From the NCBI RefSeq assembly GCF_016811235.1, contig NZ_JAFBID010000016.1, positions 1 to 64,000 of the forward strand: a DNA stretch of 64,000 bases. The letters are read 5' to 3'. Made by a program: the position numbers and the translations under genes. A model generated the notes under the pieces. It searched no databases, was not told the origin of the DNA, and saw nothing but the letters and a program-made list of their open reading frames with translations. Of the stretch, positions 39,291 to 49,666 are shown one piece after another (position 1 is the stretch's first letter; every line of letters begins with the position of its first letter). Source of the stretch: Microvirga arabica (GTDB lineage Bacteria; Pseudomonadota; Alphaproteobacteria; Rhizobiales; Beijerinckiaceae).

Positions 39291-39725
39291 TCACACTTTG
39301 TCCGGAGCGCTGATGTCGATCTTGCGGACGATCCGCTCCGGCTCGGGCCGGACCAGATCAATCGACAACAGCCCGTTGGACAGGTCCGCGCCCATCACCT
39401 CCATGCCGTCGACAAGGAGGAAGGTGCGCTGAAATTGACGGGCGGCGATGCCGCGATGGAGGAAGTGCCTTGTCTTGTCGTCGGACTGACGTCCCCGGAT
39501 GACGAGCTGGCTCTCTTCCAGGGTCACCTCCAGCTGATCCCGGGTGAAACCGGCAACGGCCAGGGTGATGCGGAGGCGCTCGGGGGCGCTTTCCGTGCGA
39601 GCCAGACGCTCGATGTTGTAGGGCGGATAACCGTCCCCTGCCGCCTTGGCGACCCGATCGAGCGCCTGCTCGATCTCATCGAAGCCTAACAGAAACGGAT
39701 GCCCGAAGGGCGACTGACGCGACAT
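39291..39725 (-). CDS. Small heat shock protein Hsp20 (IbpA-like)
   Basis: A 144-residue ATP-independent chaperone that holds unfolding proteins. It starts MSRQSPFGHPFLLGFDEIE, the rhizobial class A sHsp N-terminus, followed by an alpha-crystallin domain (about 35-130) with YNIER, LAVAGFTRDQLEV and the NGLLSIDLVRPEPE strand containing the G-L-L form of the conserved motif. It heads the hsp20-DUF1150 pair. The region upstream has a heat-shock-like promoter and a palindrome. Confidence 0.92.
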   Translation of the reverse strand: MSRQSPFGHPFLLGFDEIEQALDRVAKAAGDGYPPYNIERLARTESAPERLRITLAVAGFTRDQLEVTLEESQLVIRGRQSDDKTRHFLHRGIAARQFQRTFLLVDGMEVMGADLSNGLLSIDLVRPEPERIVRKIDISAPDKV

Positions 39726-39788
39726 GTTCGAAGCCCAAGGTTGGAGGCACTTCGGTTGGTTTTGAGCCCGCCGATGCGGCACTCAAGT

Positions 39789-39843
39789 GGCCCGGAACCG
39801 GGCCGCTGTCAGGAATATGGATATGGCGCCCGAGCCGATCAAG
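39789..39843 (-). promoter_or_regulatory. Possible RpoH promoter and palindrome upstream of hsp20
   Basis: On the minus strand CTTGATC (39843-39837), 15 bases, and TCCATAT (39821-39815) resemble the sigma32 pattern CTTGAAA-N11-16-CCCATNT. Just downstream, GGCCCGG-AA-CCGGGCC (39789-39804) would form a 7-bp inverted repeat at the start of an RNA leader of about 80 bases. The match is reasonable but unproven. Confidence 0.4.
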
Positions 39844-39900
39844 ACCCCGGCCAAGCCGTCCTGGCAAGGGTCAGCGCTACGGTAAACGCCGCGTTTCAGG

Positions 39901-41310
39901 CTAGACCCGCTCGCGCCACCAAGCGACCTGCTCGGCCACCCGCACCGGGGACGTGCCGCCGAAGCTCGTTCGAGAGCGGACGGAGTTCTCGACGCCCAGC
40001 ACGTCGTAGACCCCCTGATGGATTTTGGGCTCGACCGCCTGCATGGCCTCGAGCGGCAGTTCCTCCAGGGTGCAGCTGCGGCTCTCCGCCTCGGAAACGA
40101 TGCGCCCGGTGATGTGGTGGGCGTCGCGGAAGGGGATGTTGAGGCTGCGCACGAGCCAGTCGGCCAGATCCGTCGCCGTGGAGAAGCCCGCGCCGGCCAC
40201 CGCCGCCATGCGCTCCGGCACCGGCTCCAGATCCCGGATCATGCCGGTCGTGGCGGCGAGCACGATCTCGATGGTATCCGCCGCATCGAAGACCTGCTCC
40301 TTGTCCTCCTGCATGTCCTTGGAATAGGCGAGCGGCAGACCTTTCATGACGGTGAGCAGCGAGGCGAGAGAGCCGATGACGCGGCCGGTCTTGCCGCGCA
40401 CCAGCTCGGCGGCATCCGGGTTGCGCTTCTGCGGCATCATGCTGGAGCCGGTGGTCCAGCGGTCGGGGAGCTTCACGAACCCGAAGGGCGCCGACATCCA
40501 GATGATGATTTCTTCCGCAAGACGTGACAGATGCACGGCGCAGATGGCGGCGGCGGCCATGAACTCGAGCAGGCTGTCCCGATCCGAGACGGTGTCCAGC
40601 GAGTTGCGGGTCGGCCCGTCGAAGCCCATCGCCTTGGCGGTCATGTGCCGATCGATGGGGAAGGATGTGCCGGCGAGCGCGCCGGCGCCCAGAGGGCACT
40701 CGTTCAGGCGCTTGCGGGAATCGCGCATGCGGCTGCGGTCGCGGCCGAACATCTCCACATAGGCCATGAGGTGGTGGCCGAAGGTCACCGGCTGGGCGCT
40801 CTGGAGATGGGTGAAGCCCGGCATCACGGTGGCGGCATGGGCTTCGGCCTTGTCGAGGAGCGCCTTGATCAGGCTGGTGAGCTGCTCGTCCGTTCGGTCA
40901 TGGGCCTCGCGCACCCAGAGGCGGATGTCGGTGGCCACCTGGTCGTTGCGGCTGCGGGCCGTGTGGAGACGGGCCGCCGGATCGCCCACGATCTCGCGCA
41001 GGCGGCTCTCCACGTTCATGTGGATGTCTTCCAGCGCCGTCGAGAAGGTGAAGGAGCCGGACTCGATTTCGCCCAGCACCCGCTGGAGCCCCTGGTGGAT
41101 GGCGTCCCGGTCGCTCTCGGCGATGATCCCTTGCTTGGCCAGCATGGTGCTGTGGGCGATGGAGCCCTGGATGTCCTGGGAAGCCAGTCGCTTGTCGAAG
41201 TCAATGGAGGCGTTGATGGCTTCCATGAGGGCGCTGGGCGAGGACGAGAACCGTCCGCCCCACATAGTGTTGGCACCGGGTTTTTTGGCTTCTTCAGACA
41301 CGGGCTTCAT
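39901..41310 (-). CDS. argH: Argininosuccinate lyase
   Basis: Cleaves argininosuccinate to arginine and fumarate, the last step of arginine synthesis. The 469-residue protein has [20 protein letters not shown] near the N-terminus, [13 protein letters not shown], and the superfamily signature [12 protein letters not shown] with the catalytic Ser. ATG 41310 gives normal length; the Shine-Dalgarno is weak. Divergent from the dipeptide importer operon. Confidence 0.96.
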   Translation of the reverse strand: MKPVSEEAKKPGANTMWGGRFSSSPSALMEAINASIDFDKRLASQDIQGSIAHSTMLAKQGIIAESDRDAIHQGLQRVLGEIESGSFTFSTALEDIHMNVESRLREIVGDPAARLHTARSRNDQVATDIRLWVREAHDRTDEQLTSLIKALLDKAEAHAATVMPGFTHLQSAQPVTFGHHLMAYVEMFGRDRSRMRDSRKRLNECPLGAGALAGTSFPIDRHMTAKAMGFDGPTRNSLDTVSDRDSLLEFMAAAAICAVHLSRLAEEIIIWMSAPFGFVKLPDRWTTGSSMMPQKRNPDAAELVRGKTGRVIGSLASLLTVMKGLPLAYSKDMQEDKEQVFDAADTIEIVLAATTGMIRDLEPVPERMAAVAGAGFSTATDLADWLVRSLNIPFRDAHHITGRIVSEAESRSCTLEELPLEAMQAVEPKIHQGVYDVLGVENSVRSRTSFGGTSPVRVAEQVAWWRERV

Positions 41311-41406
41311 CCGATCAAGAAATATCGGGGAGCCTTTGCCACAGTTTTCCCCTTCACGCCAACCCGAAGCCCCCTGCCCGTCCTTTGGGCATGCTGCGCG
41401 ATGTTT

Positions 41407-41428
41407 ACCAGTTGGTAACCAGTTAGTA
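41407..41428. promoter_or_regulatory. Tandem 11-base repeat, possible operator
   Basis: ACCAGTTGGTA and ACCAGTTAGTA stand directly next to each other with one mismatch, and the first overlaps an inverted repeat TTACCA-GT-TGGTAA (41405-41418). The position, about 80 bases before the peptide importer operon and 95 before argH, fits a regulator site for either. The regulator is unknown. Confidence 0.45.
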
Positions 41429-41505
41429 GACTCGACAGAACCTGTGTGATTTGCATTCATACGGGCGCACAAGAAGCGCACCCAGCGCTGCGAGGGAACT
41501 GGCCT

Positions 41506-43101
41506 ATGAAAAATCTTCCGAAATTTATCCTATCCGCCGCCATGGTCGCTGCGATGGCGACTTCTTTCTCTGCCGTAAAGGCAGCTACACCGCCGGACAC
41601 CCTGGTTCAGGCTTGGCAGAGCGATGACATCATCTCGCTCGATCCCGCCGAGGTGTTTGAGTTCAGCGCGTCCGAGATCATGGGCAACACCTATGAGCGC
41701 CTGGTCTCCTACGACATCAAGGATGTGTCCAAGATCACCGGACAGGTTGCCGAGTCCTGGACCGTCTCTCCGGACGGCAAGACCTTCACGTTCAAGCTGA
41801 AGCCGAACAAGAAGTTCGCCTCGGGCAGCAACATCACGGCCGAGGACGTGGTGTACTCGCTCCACCGCGCCGTGTCCCTCGACAAGTCGCCTGCGTTCAT
41901 CCTGGGCCAGTTCGGCCTGACGAAGGACAACGTGAAGGACAAGATCAAGCAGACCGGGCCGCTGGAGCTCACCGTTGAGGTCGACAAGGCCTACGCGCCG
42001 ACCCTGGTCCTCTACTGCCTCGGCAACTCGGTTGCCTCGATTGTCGAGAAGAAAGTGCTCGTCCAGAATGAGAAGGACGGCGACTGGGGCTATAACTGGC
42101 TGAAGACCAAGTATGCCGGCTCCGGCCCGTATATCATGCGCGACTGGAAGGCTAACGAGGTCCTCGTCCTCGAGCGCAACCCGAATTACGAGAAGCCGAC
42201 TCCCCTCGCCCGCGTGATCTTCCGCCATATCAAGGAAACCGCGAGCCAGCGCCTGCTCCTCGAGAAGGGCGACATCGACGTGGCCCGCAACCTGAACCCG
42301 GAAGAGGTCACTGCGGTGTCCAAGAACCCGGACATTAAGATTCAGAGCGCTCCCAAGGGCACGGTCTATTATCTCGGCCTGAACCAGAAGAACCCGAACT
42401 TGGCCAAGCCCGAGGTTCGTCAGGCCCTGAAGTACCTAGTCGACTATCAGGCGATCGCCGACACGATCATGAAGTACAAGGGCGACGTTCACCAGAACTT
42501 CCTGCCCAAGGGCTATCTCGGCGCCGAGACCTCCAACCCCTACAAGCTCGACGTCGCCAAGGCGAAGGAGCTTCTGGCCAAGGCCGGCCTGAAGGACGGC
42601 TTCTCGGTGACGATGGACACCCGCTCCACCGCCGAGATCACCGGCGTCGCCCAGGCCATGCAGCAGACCTTCGCCCAGGCCGGCATCAAGCTTGAAATCC
42701 TGCCGATGGACTCCAAGCAGGCTCTGACCAAGTACCGCGCCCGCCAGCACGACATCTATATCGGCAACTGGGGCTCGGACTATCAGGATCCGAACTCCAA
42801 CGCCGACACCTTCGCGGCGAACGACGACAACTCGGACAATGCGAAGGCGAAGCCGCTGGCCTGGCGCAATGCCTGGGATCCGGGCCCGCTGACCGCCAAG
42901 ACCCGCGCCGCCGTGATGGAGCGTGATGGCGAGAAGCGCGCTCAGATGTACAAGGAGCTGCAGAAGTCGGTTCTCGACGATGGCCCGTTTGTAATCTTCC
43001 TGCAGCAGACGGAAGTCGCCGCCGTGCGCAAGAACGTGGACAACTTCGTCCTCGGCCCGTCCTTCAGCGACAACGACGTGTCCCAAGCGAAGAAGAACTG
43101 A
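41506..43101 (+). CDS. Dipeptide/oligopeptide ABC transporter substrate-binding protein
   Basis: A 531-residue periplasmic family 5 solute-binding protein (DppA/OppA type). Signal peptide about residues 1-26 ([11 protein letters not shown]). Typical blocks include [20 protein letters not shown], the [10 protein letters not shown] loop and a C-terminal [13 protein letters not shown] 41506 is preceded by GAGGG. First gene of a six-gene unit with permeases, two ATPases and an M19 dipeptidase, suggesting short peptides as ligands. Confidence 0.92.
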   Translation: MKNLPKFILSAAMVAAMATSFSAVKAATPPDTLVQAWQSDDIISLDPAEVFEFSASEIMGNTYERLVSYDIKDVSKITGQVAESWTVSPDGKTFTFKLKPNKKFASGSNITAEDVVYSLHRAVSLDKSPAFILGQFGLTKDNVKDKIKQTGPLELTVEVDKAYAPTLVLYCLGNSVASIVEKKVLVQNEKDGDWGYNWLKTKYAGSGPYIMRDWKANEVLVLERNPNYEKPTPLARVIFRHIKETASQRLLLEKGDIDVARNLNPEEVTAVSKNPDIKIQSAPKGTVYYLGLNQKNPNLAKPEVRQALKYLVDYQAIADTIMKYKGDVHQNFLPKGYLGAETSNPYKLDVAKAKELLAKAGLKDGFSVTMDTRSTAEITGVAQAMQQTFAQAGIKLEILPMDSKQALTKYRARQHDIYIGNWGSDYQDPNSNADTFAANDDNSDNAKAKPLAWRNAWDPGPLTAKTRAAVMERDGEKRAQMYKELQKSVLDDGPFVIFLQQTEVAAVRKNVDNFVLGPSFSDNDVSQAKKN

Positions 43102-43108
43102 CGCATCG

Positions 43109-44167
43109 ATGGCCTCAGCAGTCATGAATCGGGGCGGAGGGCACGCAAGTGCCCTCCGCTCCTCCCTTAAGAACATCGCGCAGTTCGTCATCGTCCTGAT
43201 GACGACTCTCCTAGGCCTTGCAGCCGTCACCTTCTTCATCGGCCGCGTCGTTCCCATCGATCCCGTGATCGCCATCGTGGGCGACCGGGCTCCCGCGCAG
43301 GTTTACGAGCGCGTCCGCCAGGAACTCGGCCTCGATCTGCCTCTCATTCAGCAGTTCTGGATCTACCTGAAGAAGGCCGTCACGGGCGATTTCGGCAACT
43401 CGGTTCTCACCACAAATCCGGTGCTGACGGATATCGCCAATACGTTTCCGGCCACCCTGGAGCTTGCCACCCTCGGCACCCTCATCGGCGTGATCATCGG
43501 CATCCCGCTCGGCATCCTGGCCGCCGTCAAGCGCGGCAGCTTCATCGATCAGTTCGTGCGTGTGCTCGGCCTTGCTGGCTATTCCATCCCGATCTTCTGG
43601 CTCGGCCTCATGGGACTGCTGGTCTTCTATGCCAAGCTCGGTTGGGTGGCAGGCCCGGGTCGCATCGACGTGACCTATTCCTACCTCTATACGCCAGTCA
43701 CCAACATCGTGCTCCTCGACACGGCCATGCAGGGCCAGTGGGATGCGTTCTGGGACGCGGTCTCGCACATCATCCTGCCCGCCTGCCTGCTCGGCTATTT
43801 CTCGCTGGCCTATATCAGCCGCATGACCCGCTCCTTCATGCTCAACGAGCTGGCGCAGGAATACGTGATCGCCGCGCGCGTGAAGGGTCTATCGGAGATG
43901 CGCGTGATCTGGCGCCACGCTCTGCGAAACGCGGCCGTTCCCCTGATCACCGTGATCGCCCTGTCCTATGCCAACCTGCTCGAAGGCTCCGTGCTGACCG
44001 AGACGATCTTCGCGTGGCCGGGACTGGGCCAATACATCACCAATTCCCTGCAGAACGCGGACATGAATGCGGTGCTCGGCGGAACCCTCGTGATCGGAAC
44101 CGCCTTCGTGTTGCTCAATCTCGTGTCCGATCTGCTCTACCGCCTGCTTGATCCGAGGACCCGCTGA
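43109..44167 (+). CDS. Dipeptide ABC transporter permease, DppB type
   Basis: A 352-residue inner-membrane permease with an N-terminal cytoplasmic stretch, then six helices and the EAA loop AARVKGLSEMRVIWRHALRNA. The family pattern VRQELGLDLPLIQQFW follows the first helix. Its stop overlaps the next permease start (TGATG). Confidence 0.92.
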   Translation: MASAVMNRGGGHASALRSSLKNIAQFVIVLMTTLLGLAAVTFFIGRVVPIDPVIAIVGDRAPAQVYERVRQELGLDLPLIQQFWIYLKKAVTGDFGNSVLTTNPVLTDIANTFPATLELATLGTLIGVIIGIPLGILAAVKRGSFIDQFVRVLGLAGYSIPIFWLGLMGLLVFYAKLGWVAGPGRIDVTYSYLYTPVTNIVLLDTAMQGQWDAFWDAVSHIILPACLLGYFSLAYISRMTRSFMLNELAQEYVIAARVKGLSEMRVIWRHALRNAAVPLITVIALSYANLLEGSVLTETIFAWPGLGQYITNSLQNADMNAVLGGTLVIGTAFVLLNLVSDLLYRLLDPRTR

Positions 44168-45105
44168 TGACCGGCGCCCCTCTTCCACTGGCCTCCCAGC
44201 CTTCCGGCATGCGTGCCTGGCTGCTCTCCCCGGAGCCGCATTCCCGCTGGCAGGCACGGCTCGGCCGCTTCTATCTCGGCTGGCGTGCCTTCTCTCGGAA
44301 TCCACTCGCCGTCATCGGACTTGGCATCGTTCTTCTGCTGATCCTCGTGGCGATCTTCGCCGACGTCATTGCGCCCTACTCGCCGGTCGCCGGCGGAGAC
44401 CTGCGTACGCAACGTCTCCTGCCGCCGAGCGAAACCTACTGGTTCGGCACGGACGATCAGGCGCGGGACATCTTCTCCCGTGTGATCCATGGCTCCCGCA
44501 TCACGCTCTTCGTCGTCGTGCTGGTGGCCCTGATCGCAACCCCCATCGGGCTTCTGGTCGGCACCGTCTCCGGCTATCTCGGCGGCTGGGTGGACACGGT
44601 GCTGATGCGCATCACCGACATCTTCCTGGCCTTCCCGCGCCTCATCCTGGCGCTCGCCTTCGTGGCGGCCTTGGGGCCGGGCATCGAGAACGCCATCATC
44701 GCCATTGCCATCACCTCCTGGCCGCCTTACGCCCGCATCGCGCGCGCCGAGACCCTGATGATCCGCAACAGCGACTTCATCGCGGCCGTCAAACTCCAGG
44801 GCGCCTCGACGCCGCGCATCATCCTAGGGCACGTAGTGCCGCTCTGCCTGTCCTCGCTCATCGTGCGCGTGACCCTCGACATGGCGGGCATCATCCTCAC
44901 CGCCGCAGGCCTCGGCTTTCTCGGTCTCGGCGCGCAGCCGCCGATGCCGGAATGGGGCGCCATGGTCGCGACGGGTCGCAACTACCTTATCGATCAATGG
45001 TGGGTCGCCGCCATGCCGGGCATTGCGATCTTCGTGGTGAGCCTCGGCTTCAACCTGCTGGGCGATGGCCTGCGCGACGTTCTCGATCCGAAAGCCGCCA
45101 AATGA
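44167..45105 (+). CDS. Dipeptide ABC transporter permease, DppC type
   Basis: A 312-residue permease. FGTDDQARDIFSRVIHGSRI and VKLQGASTPRIILGHVVPLC (EAA loop) are the DppC signatures. Six helices; N-terminal part cytoplasmic. Overlaps the upstream permease by one base and the ATPase downstream by four. Confidence 0.92.
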   Translation: MTGAPLPLASQPSGMRAWLLSPEPHSRWQARLGRFYLGWRAFSRNPLAVIGLGIVLLLILVAIFADVIAPYSPVAGGDLRTQRLLPPSETYWFGTDDQARDIFSRVIHGSRITLFVVVLVALIATPIGLLVGTVSGYLGGWVDTVLMRITDIFLAFPRLILALAFVAALGPGIENAIIAIAITSWPPYARIARAETLMIRNSDFIAAVKLQGASTPRIILGHVVPLCLSSLIVRVTLDMAGIILTAAGLGFLGLGAQPPMPEWGAMVATGRNYLIDQWWVAAMPGIAIFVVSLGFNLLGDGLRDVLDPKAAK

Positions 45106-45938
45106 CGAAGCCGCTTCTCGACGTCGAGGACCTGCGCGTCCGTTTTCATCTGCGCACCGGCACCGTGGAAGCGGTGCGCGGCGTGTCGTTCCAGCTCGGC
45201 CGCGAGCGCCTCGGTATCGTGGGCGAGTCCGGCTCCGGCAAGTCGCAGACGGGTCGCGCCATTTTGGGCCTCACCCCTCCTCCCGGCGAAGTGACGGCCA
45301 AGCGCCTCGCCTTCGACGGCATCGACCTGCAGACGGTCTCGAAGCGGACCTTGCGCGACCTTCGCGGCGGGCGGATCAGCATGGTGATGCAGGATCCGAA
45401 ATATTCGCTCAATCCGGTCATGACCATCGGCGAGCAGATCATCGAGGCCTATCGGGCGCACCGGAAGGCCAGCAAGGCGGAAGCGCGGGACAAGGCGCTC
45501 GCCATGCTGGAAGCCGTGAAGATGCGCGATCCCGGCCGCGTCTTCTCCCTCTACCCGCACGAGGTCTCCGGCGGTATGGGACAGCGCGCCATGATCGCCA
45601 TGATGCTGGTCACCGATCCGGACCTGCTGATTGCCGACGAGCCGACCTCGGCGCTCGACGTGACGGTCTCGATGGAGGTGCTGCGCATTCTTGACGAGCT
45701 CGTCTCGGAGCGCGGCATGGGCCTGATCTTCATCTCGCACGACCTCAAGCTCGTCTCCTCCTTCTGCGACCGGGTGCTGGTGATGTATGCGGGACGCGTT
45801 GTCGAGGAGCTGGAGGCGAAGAACCTTCGCGAGGCCAAGCACCCCTATACGCAGGGCCTCATGCGCTGCCTGCCGACGCTTGCGGACGACGTTCGTCCAT
45901 TGCCGACCCTGAACCGCGATCCCGCATGGGCGCTCTAA
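45102..45938 (+). CDS. Dipeptide ABC transporter ATP-binding protein, DppD type
   Basis: A 278-residue single-domain ATPase: Walker [10 protein letters not shown]-loop in MVMQDPKYSLNP, a slightly unusual signature VSGGMGQR, Walker [13 protein letters not shown], and H-loop FISHDLK. The C-terminal oligopeptide extension is KHPYTQGLMRCLP. ATG overlaps the permease stop by four bases. Confidence 0.92.
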   Translation: MTKPLLDVEDLRVRFHLRTGTVEAVRGVSFQLGRERLGIVGESGSGKSQTGRAILGLTPPPGEVTAKRLAFDGIDLQTVSKRTLRDLRGGRISMVMQDPKYSLNPVMTIGEQIIEAYRAHRKASKAEARDKALAMLEAVKMRDPGRVFSLYPHEVSGGMGQRAMIAMMLVTDPDLLIADEPTSALDVTVSMEVLRILDELVSERGMGLIFISHDLKLVSSFCDRVLVMYAGRVVEELEAKNLREAKHPYTQGLMRCLPTLADDVRPLPTLNRDPAWAL

Positions 45939-45940
45939 CG

Positions 45941-46720
<780 letters not shown>

Positions 46721-46756
46721 CGACGTTTTTCCGCCACCTATTTTTGATGTGAAACG

Positions 46757-47824
46757 ATGCCCAGCTCTACTCTGATGCCTGTCTTCGACGGCCATAACGA
46801 CGTGCTGCTGCGCTTGATGCGCGGCAAGATCCAGCCCGAGCAGGCTTTCCTGGAAGGCGACAATATCGGCCATCTCGACTGGCCGCGCATGAAGCAGGGC
46901 GGATTCGTCGGCGGATTCTTTGCCGTCTATGTGCCGTCCGAGAGCGTGGGCGTCGATGTGGATGAGCTGATGGCCCAAGCGCAATACGATGTGCCCCTCT
47001 CCTCGCCGCTCCCGCTCCCGACGAGCCAGCAGGTAACAGCGCACATGGCAGCGCTGCTCATCCGCATCGAGCGCGCCTCGAAGGGCGACGTGAAGATCTG
47101 CCGCACGGCCGCCGACATCCGCCAATGTATCGATACCGGCAAGCTCGCGGCGATCCTTCACATCGAGGGGGCCGAAGGCATCGACCCCGATCTCTACATG
47201 CTCGACGTGCTCTACGAGAGCGGCCTGCGCTCTATCGGCCCCGTCTGGAGCCGCCCGAACATCTTCGGCCACGGCGTGCCGTTCCGCTATCCCTCGACGC
47301 CTGACACAGGGCCGGGTCTTACGGATCGCGGCATCGAGCTGGTGCGCGCCTGCAACCGCCTGAAAATCATGGTCGATCTCTCGCATTTGAACGAGAAGGG
47401 TTTTTGGGATGTGGCGCGGCTCTCCGATGCGCCGCTCGTCGCCACCCATTCCAACGCCTGGGAGATCTGCAAGCACTCGCGCAACCTCACCGACAAGCAA
47501 CTCGGCGCAATCCGCGAGAGCCGCGGCATGGTGGGCGTGAACTTTGCCACCTCGTTCATCCGCCCTGATGGCATGCGCAACGACGACACGCCCCTGGAGG
47601 AGATGATCCGCCACATGGATCACCTGATCGAGCATGTGGGCGTGGACGGCGTCGGCCTGGGCTCCGATTTCGACGGCGCGACGATCCCGGCCGAGATCGG
47701 CGATGTGCGCGGACTGCCCCGCCTCGTGGACGCCATGCGCCGCCATGGCTACGACGAAGCGACCCTGCGCAAGCTCTGCTACGAGAACTGGGTGAACGTT
47801 CTGGAGCGGACCTGGGGGCTGTAA
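46757..47824 (+). CDS. Membrane dipeptidase family M19 (renal dipeptidase-like)
   Basis: A 355-residue zinc dipeptidase that splits dipeptides, often with a C-terminal D-residue. Metal ligands are visible: DGHND at residues 10-14, Glu in HIEGAEGID, and His in VDLSHLNEKGF and ATHSNAWE. No signal peptide, so cytoplasmic. It lies 36 bases after the DppF-type ATPase, on the same strand, and probably degrades what the importer brings in. Confidence 0.92.
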   Translation: MPSSTLMPVFDGHNDVLLRLMRGKIQPEQAFLEGDNIGHLDWPRMKQGGFVGGFFAVYVPSESVGVDVDELMAQAQYDVPLSSPLPLPTSQQVTAHMAALLIRIERASKGDVKICRTAADIRQCIDTGKLAAILHIEGAEGIDPDLYMLDVLYESGLRSIGPVWSRPNIFGHGVPFRYPSTPDTGPGLTDRGIELVRACNRLKIMVDLSHLNEKGFWDVARLSDAPLVATHSNAWEICKHSRNLTDKQLGAIRESRGMVGVNFATSFIRPDGMRNDDTPLEEMIRHMDHLIEHVGVDGVGLGSDFDGATIPAEIGDVRGLPRLVDAMRRHGYDEATLRKLCYENWVNVLERTWGL

Positions 47825-47856
47825 CCGGTTCGGATGCTCAACGATCCTCTTCTCTC

Positions 47857-47937
47857 ATGGCCGGGCTTGTCCCGGCCATCTCGTTTTGAAGAGTGCCGCG
47901 TCTTTCCAATCGAGATCACCGGCACAAGGCTGGTGAT
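47857..47937. repeat. Two-hairpin intergenic repeat
   Basis: The 9-bp hairpin with CTTGT loop (47857-47879) is identical over 23 bases to 13999-14021. A second, different hairpin ATCACC..GGTGAT (47915-47937) takes the place of the usual partner. It fills the space between the convergent dipeptidase and polyamine permease genes. Confidence 0.65.
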
Positions 47938-47952
47938 GACGAGAACGGTGAC

Positions 47953-48792
47953 TTACCGCTCTGCCTTCGAGGTGAGCGCAAACACGCTCGCGATGCCGCC
48001 GACGCCGAGCATGAGCAGCAGGCTCACCGCGTTGATCGCGGGCGATGCGCCCTCGCGCATCTGGCCGTACATGGCGATCGGCAGGGGCGCCTCGGAGCCC
48101 ACCAGCATCAGGGTCGTGTTGAAGTTCTCGAACGACATCAAGAGCGCCACGAGCCCGGCTCCGATGAGCGCGGGACTCAGGAAAGGCAGCGTCACCGTTC
48201 TCAAGACTCTTGCGCGGCTGGCGCCGAGATCGAAGGCGGCCTCTTCCAGTGCGCGATCGAACTTGCGCAGGCGCGCCGCGATGATGAGCGTCGCAATGGT
48301 GAGGATGAAGGAGAGCTGGCCCAGTACCACCAGCGGCAGGCCGGGCCGCAGAAAATCGAGATCGGTCTGGAGCCAGTCCTCGAGCCCGTTCGTCACGCGC
48401 GAGAAGAAGGCCAGGATCGAGATGCCGAGCACCACGCCGGGGATGACCAGCGGCCAGAGCATCATCATGGCGACAAACGTCTTGCCGCGAAACTCCGCCC
48501 GCTCCAGCACCCAGGCATTTACCGTGCCGAGGAGCACGGCGAGCAGCGCCACGGGAATGGCCACCTTGAAGCTGTTGCCGATGCTCTCGAGCCAGATCGG
48601 ATCCACCAGCACGCCGGGCTTTCCGAAAACAGCGCCAGAGCCGGTGAACCATTCCAACGTAAAGCCGCGCCAGGGCGGCGATGGGAACGGGCTCGCGTTG
48701 AAGGCGAAGATCGCCACGACGAAGAGCGGCGCGAACAGGAAGAGGTAGAACGCCGCGATGTAGAGCTTCCAGGTAATCGATGGGCGGTTCAT
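47953..48792 (-). CDS. Polyamine-type ABC transporter permease, PotC-like
   Basis: A 279-residue permease with six helices and the EAA-type loop EEAAFDLGASRARVLRTVTLP. FNASPFPSPPWRGFTLEWF after the first helix is a PotC/PotI signature. Last gene of a four-gene importer for spermidine/putrescine-like compounds; the exact ligand is uncertain. Confidence 0.88.
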   Translation of the reverse strand: MNRPSITWKLYIAAFYLFLFAPLFVVAIFAFNASPFPSPPWRGFTLEWFTGSGAVFGKPGVLVDPIWLESIGNSFKVAIPVALLAVLLGTVNAWVLERAEFRGKTFVAMMMLWPLVIPGVVLGISILAFFSRVTNGLEDWLQTDLDFLRPGLPLVVLGQLSFILTIATLIIAARLRKFDRALEEAAFDLGASRARVLRTVTLPFLSPALIGAGLVALLMSFENFNTTLMLVGSEAPLPIAMYGQMREGASPAINAVSLLLMLGVGGIASVFALTSKAER

Positions 48793-48796
48793 GGGC

Positions 48797-49666
48797 TCAC
48801 GCCTGCTTCAGGGTGGTGCCGAGGCTCTGGCCCGTCAGGCGCAGGCCCAGCCACACGATGGCCGAGGAGAGCAGCAGGAGCAGCATGCCGAAGGCGGCTC
48901 CTTGAGGCCAATTGAAACGCGTGATGAACTGCGCGTAGATCTGCTCCGTGAACCATAAGCCGTTCTTGCCGCCCAGCAGAACCGGCGTCGCGAAGTTGCC
49001 GACGGTGAGCATGAACACGATGATGCAGCCTGCCACGATGCCTGGCATGGCGTGGGGAATAACGATGCGGCGCAAAACCGTCCAGCGGCTGCCGCCGAGA
49101 TCATAGCCAGCCTCAACGACAGCGGGCTCCAGGCTCTCCAGAGCGTTTGCGAGCGGCACGATCATGAAGAGAAGCCCGCCATAGACGAGGCCGAGGATGA
49201 CCGCGCCGTCGTTGTAGAGAAGCTCCACCGGCTGGCTCGCGACACCCATGGAACGCAGCGCGTAGGAGATCACGCCCGTCTCGCGCAAAAGGATCATCCA
49301 GCCGAGGGTGCGCACCAGCTCCGACACCCAGAACGGCAGCAGGCAGAGCAGCAGCAGCATGGCCTTGAGGCGGCCTTGCGCCACGCGGGCGATGTAGAGC
49401 GCGATGGGAAAGGCGAGCACCAGGGTCAGCGCCGTCACGAGGATCGACATGAACGCCGTGCGCGCGAAGGTGCGCCAGTAGAGCGGTTCGGTGAAAAACT
49501 CGAGGTAATTGCCGAACCCGAAGGCATAGACCCGCGGCGCGACGCGCTCGCTGAAGGAGAGGACGAGGATTTCCACATGCGGCAGCACGATGAGAAGCCC
49601 CAGCCACAGGATGGCGGGAGCGAGAAGCAGGAAGAGCGTGAGGCGTGAGGCCTGCTTCGCGATCAT
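48797..49666 (-). CDS. Polyamine-type ABC transporter permease, PotB-like
   Basis: A 289-residue permease of the PotB/PotH type, with FLLLAPAILWLGLLIVLPHV as the first helix and the EAA loop VEAGYDLGGSRWTVLRRIVI. Overlaps the ATPase gene by four bases and is separated from the PotC-like gene by four. Confidence 0.88.
   Translation of the reverse strand: MIAKQASRLTLFLLLAPAILWLGLLIVLPHVEILVLSFSERVAPRVYAFGFGNYLEFFTEPLYWRTFARTAFMSILVTALTLVLAFPIALYIARVAQGRLKAMLLLLCLLPFWVSELVRTLGWMILLRETGVISYALRSMGVASQPVELLYNDGAVILGLVYGGLLFMIVPLANALESLEPAVVEAGYDLGGSRWTVLRRIVIPHAMPGIVAGCIIVFMLTVGNFATPVLLGGKNGLWFTEQIYAQFITRFNWPQGAAFGMLLLLLSSAIVWLGLRLTGQSLGTTLKQA

Noticed and set aside
39726-39814. ROSE-type RNA thermometer in the hsp20 leader
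   Set aside because: I could not find the paired ribosome-binding-site hairpin that defines ROSE elements next to the start codon.
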